In this document: positions 1-5,343 of the stretch, one piece after another
Position numbering within the stretch: position 1 is the stretch's first letter
How the letters are laid out: the number at the start of each line of letters is the position of its first letter
Source of the DNA: Bradyrhizobiaceae bacterium
GTDB taxonomy: Bacteria; Pseudomonadota; Alphaproteobacteria; Rhizobiales; Xanthobacteraceae
DNA: 5,431 nucleotides
Reading direction: 5' to 3'
Assembly (NCBI GenBank): GCA_016793685.1
Contig: JAEULX010000108.1
Span: forward strand, 1 to 5,431
The notes under the pieces: generated by a model
The model's input: the letters and a program-made list of their open reading frames with translations, nothing else
Told to the model about the DNA's origin: nothing
Databases searched by the model: none
Program-made: the position numbers and the translations under genes

Positions 1-1
1 T

Positions 2-45
2 GAGCATTTTCCGCGGCAGGAAACCGGCGTTCGCGCAGAATGCGC
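2..45. repeat. Degenerate RIME-like palindromic repeat (first hairpin only)
   Basis: The arm at 4-15 pairs with 32-43 at 10 of 12 positions, giving a hairpin whose loop contains GGAAACCGG (19-27). The opening GCATTTTC and the loop GGAAACCGG are shared with the much better preserved copy at 5059-5168, in the same orientation. The second hairpin of that copy is not recognisable after 45; only a loose direct repeat GCGAAATC is seen around 66-88. It lies about 100 bases beyond the stop of the lipoprotein gene, so it is intergenic. Assignment to the rhizobial RIME-type family is from memory of such elements and was not searched. Confidence 0.5.
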
Positions 46-148
46 GACTTCAGAAGACAATCGGAGCGAAATCCACCGAAGCGAAATCTGCACGACGCCG
101 CCCCGGCGGTCCCGCCCCCGGCGATGACGTATCAATAATGCGGCGCGC

Positions 149-688
149 TCAGCGTGAGAAGGTGCCGGCGGGCGGTGCGTCCGGCCAGGGCGCCGTCGTC
201 GAGCCTGACTTCTGCTGCTGCGGCCAGGCCGTTTGCGATTGCGATTGCGTCTGCTGTTGCTGCGGCCACGGCGCCTGCGCTTGCGCCGGTTTGGCGGTCT
301 CCGCCGTTGCCGGCTTCTCCTGTTCCACCGGCTTCTTCGGCGCCTCCGCCGCGCGCGGCCGCGGCTTGCGCGCCGGCTTATTTTCGACCGGCGTCTCCGC
401 CGACTTGGTCTGCGCCGGCGCCTGGCCCTCTTGCGCCGCCGGATCGTTCGCCTCCTCCGGCTGTTTCGACGCCGGCAGATATTCCTGCGGAACGCCCTGA
501 GTCACGCCCGGCACCCCTTCCGGAAAGACCGCCTTGCGATCGCCCGGCAACCGCTTCTTGGTGTCGAACAATCCGGTCATGGTGTCGGTGAAGCGATCGA
601 CCGAATCGCACGCGGCAAGGCTGAGGCCCGCCGACATGGCCAGCGAAACGAGTACAAGGCGAGCACAGACGCGCATCTTTCCTCTCAT
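149..688 (-). CDS. Proline/glutamine-rich outer-membrane-type lipoprotein, function unknown
   Basis: The 179-residue product begins with a signal peptide ending in the lipobox LAAC, with the lipidated cysteine at residue 27. Next comes a compact segment (about 43-72: KKRLPGDRK, then VFPEGVPGVTQGVP) that looks like the only conserved part. The rest is a low-complexity tail rich in Ala, Pro, Glu, Lys and Gln. The tail ends with three Trp-Pro units (141-142, 155-156, 168-169); the first two are followed by Gln runs. The ATG at 688 overlaps the stop of the upstream TPR gene (ATGA), indicating translational coupling. An alternative ATG at 676 (lipid cysteine then residue 23) has AGAGGA close upstream, so the start is uncertain by four codons. 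Aspartate follows the cysteine; the Asp+2 inner-membrane-retention rule of enterobacteria may not hold here. Residue composition suggests a disordered periplasmic tether. The pairing with a YfgM-like protein suggests an envelope-assembly role, which is inference. Confidence 0.8.
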   Translation of the reverse strand: MRGKMRVCARLVLVSLAMSAGLSLAACDSVDRFTDTMTGLFDTKKRLPGDRKAVFPEGVPGVTQGVPQEYLPASKQPEEANDPAAQEGQAPAQTKSAETPVENKPARKPRPRAAEAPKKPVEQEKPATAETAKPAQAQAPWPQQQQTQSQSQTAWPQQQKSGSTTAPWPDAPPAGTFSR

Positions 689-1341
689 GAGCTCTTGCCG
701 CTCTCGCTTGTCAGCGCCATCAGGACGTCGATACGGGCGCGCAGGCCGGAGGGCGCATCGGGGTCGGCGAGCGCCGCCTCGGCCCAGCGGCGTGCTGCCG
801 CCATGTCGCCGCCGCGCCAAGCCGAGAGCGCCAGCAGCTCGCGCGCCGAATGGCGAAACGGGCCCTTCGGCTGGGCGAGCGGCTCGAGACGGCGGCTGAT
901 GTCGGCGTAAGGGGCCTTGTCGACCAGGACGAAGCCCGCGCGAACCGTCGCAAGATCGCGCAGGAGCTGCGGGTTGCTCGAATTGGCGGCGACCTCGTCG
1001 AATATCGCGACCGCGGCCGCGCTGTCGCTCGCGGCGACAACTTCGGCTTCGCGCAGCCGCGCCAGCGTGCGGTAGGCGGGCGTTCCCGATGCGGAAAGCG
1101 CGGCGAATGCGGCCTTCGCCTCCGCCGGCTTGTTCGCCTGCGCCAGCAGCGCCGCCGCACTGTAGGCGGCCCCTGATTCGGCCGCCTTGCGCGCCTCGTA
1201 CCACTGATAGCCGCGCCAGGCCCCCACTCCGGCGATCACCAGCACGGCCGCGGCGACCATGAACAGGCCGTAGCGGTCCCACAGCTTTTTCAGCTGTTCC
1301 CGCCGGACTTCCTCGTCGACTTCACGAAAAATATCGGCCAC
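685..1341 (-). CDS. Membrane-anchored tetratricopeptide-like protein (YfgM type)
   Basis: The 218-residue protein has a short charged cytoplasmic N-terminus (MADIFREVDEEVRREQ), one transmembrane helix at about residues 25-43, and an Ala-rich helical periplasmic region (about 55-210) with the periodicity of degenerate TPR repeats. This is the layout of the YfgM/TPR_21 family. Escherichia coli YfgM is an inner-membrane protein that contacts the SecYEG translocon and periplasmic chaperones and is encoded next to bamB and der; whether those genes follow here is outside the window. The start is GTG at 1341; it is preferred because the N-terminal sequence after it fits the family as I remember it and no ATG lies before residue 28. 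The ribosome binding site is weak. The gene is 116 bases downstream of panB, so it may have its own promoter, but no convincing one was seen. Its stop overlaps the lipoprotein start by four bases. Confidence 0.85.
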   Translation of the reverse strand: MADIFREVDEEVRREQLKKLWDRYGLFMVAAAVLVIAGVGAWRGYQWYEARKAAESGAAYSAAALLAQANKPAEAKAAFAALSASGTPAYRTLARLREAEVVAASDSAAAVAIFDEVAANSSNPQLLRDLATVRAGFVLVDKAPYADISRRLEPLAQPKGPFRHSARELLALSAWRGGDMAAARRWAEAALADPDAPSGLRARIDVLMALTSESGKSS

Positions 1342-1457
1342 GCGTCCACACCCGCCTTTCCGCCACCAGCGACGTCCATGATCCTATATTCGCTAACCTA
1401 ACGGTATGGCGCGGACATGGCAAAGCACCGGCGAATCTTACCGATAACGCCTTTCGA

Positions 1458-2285
1458 TCACGTCGTTTTCTTCTTCATGGCATAGACGTGGGCGGAGCCT
1501 GGAAAGGTTCGCGCACGCACTTCGGTTGCATAGGCCTCGACCGCGGCGTCGATCGACGGGCCGAGGTCGGTGAAACGCTTGACGAATTTCGGCACGCGCG
1601 GCGACAACCCCAGCATGTCCTCGAGCACCAGCACCTGGCCGTCGCAGGCGGGGCTGGCGCCGATACCGATGGTGGGAATCGCGATTTCACCGGTGATCCG
1701 CGCGGCGAGCGGCTCGGCGACCGCCTCGAGGACGACCGCGAAAGCCCCCGCATCGGCGACCGCGCGGGCGTCGGCCTCGATGCGCTCCCAGTCGGCGGGA
1801 TCGCGGCCCTGCGCCTTGAAGCCGCCGATCGCGTTGATCGACTGCGGCGTCAGCCCCACATGGCCCATCACCGGAATGCCGCGCTCGACCAGAAAGGCGA
1901 TCGTCTCCGACATGCGCTGGCCGCCCTCGACTTTGATCGCGCCGCAGCCGGTCTCCTTCATCACCCGCGCCGCCGACAGAAACGCCTGCTCCTTGGAGGC
2001 CTCGTAGGACCCAAAGGGCATGTCGATGACGACAAGCGCCCGGCGCGAGCCGCGCATCACCGCATGGCCCTGCAGGATCATCATGTCGAGCGTGACCGGG
2101 ATGGTCGTCTCGAATCCGTGCATCACCATGCCGAGGGAGTCGCCGACGAGGATCACGTCGCAATGGCGATCGACGATGCGTGCGGTATGCGCATGATACG
2201 ACGTGAGCATCACGATCGGCAGGCCGCCCTTGCGGGAACGGATGTCGGGGGCGGTGAGCCGCTTTTCTTCGGTATAGGTCGACAT
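1458..2285 (-). CDS. panB: 3-methyl-2-oxobutanoate hydroxymethyltransferase (ketopantoate hydroxymethyltransferase)
   Basis: PanB transfers a hydroxymethyl group from 5,10-methylenetetrahydrofolate to 2-oxoisovalerate, making ketopantoate in the first committed step of pantothenate and coenzyme A synthesis. It is a cytosolic TIM-barrel enzyme needing a divalent metal. The 275-residue product is full length. Known active-site residues of the E. coli enzyme are all present at consistent offsets: metal ligands Asp49 (VGDSLG), Asp88 (DMPFGSY) and Glu120 (KVEGG), substrate-contacting Lys118, and the catalytic base Glu187 (VLEAV). The GHVGLTPQS and IGIGAS signatures are also intact. The ATG at 2285 is two bases after the NnrU-family stop, and GGGGA lies 7 bases before it inside the end of that gene, so the two are very probably co-transcribed. 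panC, the usual pathway partner, is not in the window. The C-terminus is short and lysine-rich (AMKKKTT). Confidence 0.97.
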   Translation of the reverse strand: MSTYTEEKRLTAPDIRSRKGGLPIVMLTSYHAHTARIVDRHCDVILVGDSLGMVMHGFETTIPVTLDMMILQGHAVMRGSRRALVVIDMPFGSYEASKEQAFLSAARVMKETGCGAIKVEGGQRMSETIAFLVERGIPVMGHVGLTPQSINAIGGFKAQGRDPADWERIEADARAVADAGAFAVVLEAVAEPLAARITGEIAIPTIGIGASPACDGQVLVLEDMLGLSPRVPKFVKRFTDLGPSIDAAVEAYATEVRARTFPGSAHVYAMKKKTT

Positions 2286-2287
2286 GC

Positions 2288-2887
2288 TCAGGTCCCCAGC
2301 GCGGGCGTGCCGAAAGCCGGGACGCCGATGACGAGCGGGTGAAACACCAGCCCGAGCGCAAGATAGAAGATGGTCCCGACAACGATCGCGATGATGTCGT
2401 TGCGTCTGCCGCCTATTGGAATCGGCGGGCCGCCGGGATCGGTGCGCGATTTGAGCGATATGCGATCATAAACCGCCCAGCCGAGCAGCGCGCCGAACAG
2501 AATGATCGAACCGAGGTCGCCGTTCGAAATGAGGTGCGCCGCGGCCCACAGCTTCACGCCCACGATCATCGGATGCTTGAGCGTGCGCTTGATGTTTCCG
2601 GGAATGTAGGCGGCGGTCACGCAGATGATCGCCGGCCACATGAGCAGCACCGTGACATGGCGCGTCCATGACGGCGGATCCCAAACCGCGATCCATTCGG
2701 TCTCGCGGTAGAGCGCGTAGCCCCAGCCGATCAATACGACGCCGGCCGTGGCGACGATCGCGAACAGGGCCTTGTAAGCCCCCTCGCCGATCCGCTCGAT
2801 CAAGGCCTCGCGCTGCGCGCGCATGGTGACGAAGACATGCGCGCCGATGAAAAGAACAAGTCCTAGAATCAGAATGAAAAAGCCCAT
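2288..2887 (-). CDS. NnrU-family integral membrane protein
   Basis: The 199-residue protein is strongly hydrophobic, with about five transmembrane segments (roughly residues 2-20, 40-58, 77-95, 107-140 and 166-187). It carries the family's histidine-centred signatures: His17 in GAHVF, then KHPM (His105), GVKLWAAAHL (His118) and SNGD at 121-124, plus His183 near the end. NnrU was named in denitrifiers, where it is linked to nitric-oxide/nitrite metabolism. Plant zeta-carotene isomerase Z-ISO is a heme-binding relative, so a histidine-ligated heme is plausible. No denitrification or carotenoid gene is nearby, so the role here is unknown. The open frame extends to 3100, but ATG 2887 is preferred: GGGGTG lies 5 bases before it and the protein then begins directly with its first membrane helix, as expected. 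It is the first gene of a probable two-gene operon with panB. Confidence 0.88.
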   Translation of the reverse strand: MGFFILILGLVLFIGAHVFVTMRAQREALIERIGEGAYKALFAIVATAGVVLIGWGYALYRETEWIAVWDPPSWTRHVTVLLMWPAIICVTAAYIPGNIKRTLKHPMIVGVKLWAAAHLISNGDLGSIILFGALLGWAVYDRISLKSRTDPGGPPIPIGGRRNDIIAIVVGTIFYLALGLVFHPLVIGVPAFGTPALGT

Positions 2888-3010
2888 TGAAACACCCCGG
2901 CGGGTTTTGCAGTGCGGCGCGCCGTGTAGATGCGATATCGGACCTGTGAAAGCAAGGCGCGGCCGGCCCGTTTTTTCGGTCGGCTCCACCGCCGTCCGCG
3001 CCCGACAACG

Positions 3011-3035
3011 GGAACCTCCCGCACCGCCGGTCGTT
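3011..3035 (+). promoter_or_regulatory. Predicted EcfG-type (general stress response) promoter
   Basis: GGAAC at 3011-3015 and CGTT at 3032-3035 are separated by exactly 16 bases. This matches the consensus GGAAC-N16/17-CGTT recognised by EcfG-family sigma factors under PhyR/NepR control in alphaproteobacteria. It lies in an intergenic region, on the strand of the small membrane-protein gene starting at 3154. A transcript starting a few bases after 3035 would have a leader of about 110 bases. The motif match is seen directly; use of the promoter is inferred. Confidence 0.6.
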
Positions 3036-3111
3036 GGCCTAGAAGCGTTTTTCGGCGAATTGGCGACCAGTACGTCCATAAGATCGACGGCTGGCGACAA
3101 TCGGAGGAACT

Positions 3112-3130
3112 GCCGTTCGGTTCGAACGGC
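3112..3130. repeat. Perfect 8-bp inverted repeat in the leader of the 3154 gene
   Basis: GCCGTTCG (3112-3119) and CGAACGGC (3123-3130) are exact inverted copies separated by GTT. The 19-base structure ends 23 bases before the ATG at 3154 and just upstream of the ribosome binding site. It could be a repressor operator or a hairpin in the mRNA leader that shields or stabilises it. No T-run follows, so it is not an intrinsic terminator. Confidence 0.5.
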
Positions 3131-3153
3131 GTTTGCACGAGGGAGCTGACGCG

Positions 3154-3507
3154 ATGAAAACGAATATGATCACCGCGCACGACGACGGCCTTGACCCGCA
3201 CCCGAGCGGAGGGCGCGACGACGCACACCACCGCCCTGACAACGCGGCCCTCGGATCGAAGCCGGGTATTTCGTTATGGGCCTGGCTTGCGAGCATCTCC
3301 GCATCGATGTTCATCATCGCCATCTCCTACGGCTTCGCCAATCAAGCAAAGCAGACGGCGTTCGATCGCAATGCGCCCGGGCCAATCGCCAATTCACTGA
3401 CGGGCGGGCCGAGCACGGGTCCAAGCGGGACTGCGGGATTCAGCGGCTCCGAAACCACCGGCGCCCGGGCGACCGGCGGGCGTTCGGCGCAATTTCCTCC
3501 CTTCTAG
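3154..3507 (+). CDS. Small single-pass membrane protein, unknown function
   Basis: The 117-residue protein is not recognised. Residues 1-38 are polar and rich in His and Asp (three Asp-His or His-His clusters). Residues about 39-60 form one clear transmembrane helix (starting ISLWAWLASISAS). The remainder is a Gly/Ser/Thr/Pro-rich, probably disordered tail ending in QFPPF. No cleavage site is apparent, so it is probably a membrane-anchored protein. The ATG at 3154 is chosen because GAGGGAG lies about 8 bases upstream; the frame is open to a TTG at 3133, which has no such site. It is monocistronic: nnrU-like is divergent upstream, and the DMT exporter converges 20 bases downstream. The EcfG-type motif at 3011-3035 suggests stress-induced expression. 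That the frame is a real gene rests on its start signal, membrane helix and position filling the space between two genes. Confidence 0.72.
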   Translation: MKTNMITAHDDGLDPHPSGGRDDAHHRPDNAALGSKPGISLWAWLASISASMFIIAISYGFANQAKQTAFDRNAPGPIANSLTGGPSTGPSGTAGFSGSETTGARATGGRSAQFPPF

Positions 3508-3527
3508 GCGCAAATGCCGGACGGCGC

Positions 3528-4406
3528 TCACGCGGCACGCCAGTTCACCAGAAATACGCCGACGACACAGACGGCCATGCCGATCAGGGCAAGCATGCCG
3601 AGGTGCTCGCCCAGCAACGCCCACGCCATCAGCGCGGTGGCCGCCGGCGTCAGATAGAACAGGCTGGTGACGCGGGTGGCCGCCGTGCGGCGGATCAGAA
3701 AATACAAGAGCCACACCGCACCGAGCGACAGGACCAGCACGAGCCAGGCGAGCGCGCCGATCAGCTCGATCGTCCACTCGATCCTTTGGTTCTCGAACAG
3801 AAGCGATCCCACCGCGAAGAGCACGCCGGCCGATGAATACTGAATGATGAGCGCGGCGCGCCAGTCGATCCCGCCGCCGAACCGTTTCTGATAGAGCGTT
3901 CCCACCGTGATCGCGATCAACGCGCACAGCGCGGCTATCCAACCGATTGCGGTCGCTTCGCCCGCGACCGTCTTGTCGGCGACGACGAGATAGACGCCGC
4001 CAATGCCGAGCGCGAGGCCAAGCCATTGGCGGGCGACCACCCGTTCACCGAGATAGCGGTTGGCGATGGTCGAGGTCAGCACGGGCTGCAGGCTGACGAC
4101 GAGCGCCGACAATCCCGCCGGCAATCGGCGATCAATCGAAATGAACACCCCGCCGAGATAAAAGCCGTGCACCAGAAGGCCGGCGACGATGCTGTGCTTG
4201 AAGCCGGCCAGATCCGGCCAGGTCGGCCGGGTGATGAAAGCGAGGATCGCCAGCAGAAAAACCACCGCGCCCATGCGGAGCGTAAGAAATGTCAGCGGCT
4301 CGACATAGGGCATGCCGAATTTTGCGCCGACAAAACCCGAGGCCCACAGGACCACGAACAATGCCGGAGCCGCATAAATCGCAAGGTTTTCCCGCTTGTG
4401 CGGCAT
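3528..4406 (-). CDS. DMT-superfamily (EamA) inner-membrane exporter
   Basis: The 292-residue protein has about ten hydrophobic helices arranged as two EamA repeats (about 8-142 and 153-288). Each repeat ends with the family's Gly-Glu motif: YLGER at 118-122 and LLGEH at 264-268, each followed by a Gly-rich last helix. It also has the typical N-terminal LWASGFVGAKF. The family includes exporters of amino acids and other metabolites, such as RhtA/EamA and YdcZ-like proteins; the substrate cannot be read from sequence. The frame extends to 4526, but ATG 4406 is preferred: GGGGAA lies 8-9 bases before it, whereas the ATG at 4430 has no clear binding site and the extra residues are polar and atypical. 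The gene is alone on its strand, divergent from the 4605 gene and convergent with the 3154 gene. Confidence 0.9.
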   Translation of the reverse strand: MPHKRENLAIYAAPALFVVLWASGFVGAKFGMPYVEPLTFLTLRMGAVVFLLAILAFITRPTWPDLAGFKHSIVAGLLVHGFYLGGVFISIDRRLPAGLSALVVSLQPVLTSTIANRYLGERVVARQWLGLALGIGGVYLVVADKTVAGEATAIGWIAALCALIAITVGTLYQKRFGGGIDWRAALIIQYSSAGVLFAVGSLLFENQRIEWTIELIGALAWLVLVLSLGAVWLLYFLIRRTAATRVTSLFYLTPAATALMAWALLGEHLGMLALIGMAVCVVGVFLVNWRAA

Positions 4407-4530
4407 CGAGCGTTTCCCCAAAGCCTGCATGTTCAGTTGGTTGCCGCCATCCGGCAAGCCCATCGCGCGGCCTATGCGTGGTTCTACATAAGAATTCGCA
4501 CGTAGAAATTTTGCATGCAGAATCAACGTG

Positions 4531-4560
4531 GTTAACGAATTTCAAATAATGCCCTGTCAA
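4531..4560 (-). promoter_or_regulatory. Possible sigma-70-type promoter for the DMT exporter
   Basis: On the minus strand an exact TTGACA -35 hexamer occupies 4560-4555. The -10 region 16-18 bases further on is poor (GTTAAC or CGTTAA at about 4537-4531). The surroundings (about 4480-4560) are clearly richer in A and T than the coding sequence, as expected for a divergent promoter region. The transcript would have a leader of roughly 120 bases before ATG 4406. The call rests mainly on the -35 match. Confidence 0.25.
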
Positions 4561-4604
4561 ACTTTCGCCCAGTCTGCGGCCCAGGTAGGCGGCGGGGAAA
4601 ATAA

Positions 4605-5063
4605 ATGGGGGGTGTTGCAGCGATGCTTCGCTTGGCTTGTTTCCTTCTTGCGTTCGCCATCACGACTCCTGCGCTTGCCGATCTGCGCATCACGCGCGAT
4701 TTCGGCGGCTACGTCGAAGAATACAAGGCCAAGTACCAGCGCATTCGCGAAACCGGCGAGCGCGTGATCATCGACGGAATTTGCAATTCCGCCTGCACGC
4801 TCGTGCTCGGCATCGTGCCGCTGCAACGCATCTGCGCAACGCCGCGCGCAAGCCTCGGCTTCCACCAGGCCTATTTCGACAAGCGGTGGACTGCCGGCGT
4901 GAAAGTGACCAGCATCGCCGGCACGGCCGAATTGATGTCGGTGTATCCGAACCCGGTCAAGGAATGGCTCGCCCGCCAAGGCGGCCTCACTCCCGAGATG
5001 AAGAAGCTCAGGAACGGCTCCGATCTGTGGATGATCGTCAATCCGTGCCCGGATTGGTTCTAG
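4605..5063 (+). CDS. Small secreted ClpP-fold (COG3904-like) protein
   Basis: The 152-residue product has a signal peptide (hydrophobic core about 8-20, probable cleavage after ALA at 23-25), so it is expected in the periplasm. The mature part carries a ClpP/crotonase-like arrangement: GlyGly at 34-35, Ser62 in a CNSAC motif, and His87 in GFHQA. In E. coli ClpP the Ser97-His122 spacing is also 25, and the oxyanion Gly-Gly lies 28-29 residues before the serine (27-28 here). A third catalytic residue is unclear; Asp140 is a candidate. Cys60, 64, 77 and 148 could form disulfides. The protein is short for the family and lacks the ClpP N-terminal strands and handle region. Two starts are possible: ATG 4605, with GGGGA 6 bases upstream, and ATG 4623, with GGGGTG 8 bases upstream and a more typical signal peptide. 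The stop codon TAG lies in the left edge of the palindromic repeat at 5059-5168. The substrate, and whether it is an active protease, are unknown. Confidence 0.82.
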   Translation: MGGVAAMLRLACFLLAFAITTPALADLRITRDFGGYVEEYKAKYQRIRETGERVIIDGICNSACTLVLGIVPLQRICATPRASLGFHQAYFDKRWTAGVKVTSIAGTAELMSVYPNPVKEWLARQGGLTPEMKKLRNGSDLWMIVNPCPDWF

Positions 5064-5168
5064 AGGCATTTTCAGGCGAAGTGGAAACCGGTTCGCCGTC
5101 AGAAAATGCGACAACACAAACAGAAATAGAGCGAAGCCCGATTCAATCAAAACGGGATTCGCTCTAGA
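5059..5168. repeat. RIME-like intergenic palindromic element, complete two-hairpin copy
   Basis: The element is bounded at both ends by TCTAGA (5059-5064 and 5163-5168). Hairpin 1 spans 5066-5109: GCATTTTC pairs with GAAAATGC, and GGCGAA with TTCGCC, around a loop containing GGAAACCGG. Hairpin 2 spans 5127-5166: TAGAGCGAA pairs exactly with TTCGCTCTA, and an inner CCCG pairs with CGGG. An A-rich linker (about 5110-5126) joins them. The overall plan, about 110 bp with two large palindromes, is that of the rhizobial intergenic mosaic elements (RIME). A degraded relative is at 2-45. The left edge overlaps the last codons of the upstream gene. No coding capacity is present; it is presumably a non-autonomous repeat. 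Confidence 0.75.
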
Positions 5169-5259
5169 AAAGTTTGCGGTCCATCAGACTGCGGGCTGCC
5201 CCTGCGCGCCGCGGACCTCGTCGACCTGACGCTTCGCTACGCAACGCCGAATTCATCGA

Positions 5260-5284
5260 GGGCGCGCCATCCGCGCCCTTTTTT
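5260..5284 (+). terminator. Strong rho-independent terminator
   Basis: GGGCGCG (5260-5266) and CGCGCCC (5272-5278) form a perfect 7-bp GC stem with a 5-base loop, followed directly by six T residues (5279-5284). It works only for plus-strand transcription, since the minus-strand side has no T-run. It lies about 200 bases after the stop of the 4605 gene, beyond the palindromic element, and probably ends that transcript unless a separate small RNA starts in between (5169-5259). Confidence 0.85.
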
Positions 5285-5343
5285 GATGGTCCAAGCCGCC
5301 TGGAGCTAATTCCGACCTTTCCCCGCAGGCGGCGCGAACGAGG

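Noticed and set aside
689..1282. Long open minus-strand frame upstream of the lipoprotein start
   Set aside because: It is an out-of-frame shadow of the TPR gene with an Arg/Gly-rich composition; the lipoprotein signal peptide begins at 688 or 676.
1342..1457. Promoter for the YfgM-like gene in the gap after panB (TTGCCA with TAGGTT on the minus strand)
   Set aside because: The -10 match is only three of six bases, too weak to annotate; read-through from panB is equally possible.
1488..2342. Long plus-strand open frame opposite panB
   Set aside because: It is antisense to an unambiguous panB, rich in Arg, His and Asp, and matches no recognisable family; this is typical of shadow frames in GC-rich DNA.
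2962..2984. GC stem with a T-rich stretch (GCCGGCC, then GGTCGGC) in the nnrU upstream region
   Set aside because: The six T residues are in the loop rather than after the stem, and no plus-strand gene ends there, so it is not an intrinsic terminator.
2888..3100. N-terminal extension of the NnrU-family frame
   Set aside because: The extra residues are polar and basic and unlike a family N-terminus, and ATG 2887 has a good ribosome binding site before a membrane helix.
3106..3133. Second GGAAC...CGTT pair upstream of the 3154 gene
   Set aside because: The spacing is 19 bases instead of 16-17, and the pair overlaps the inverted repeat; the 3011-3035 match is much better.
4557..5150. Minus-strand open frame opposite the ClpP-like gene
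   Set aside because: It overlaps a gene with a signal peptide and conserved motifs, and it runs through the palindromic repeat; it has no recognisable domain.
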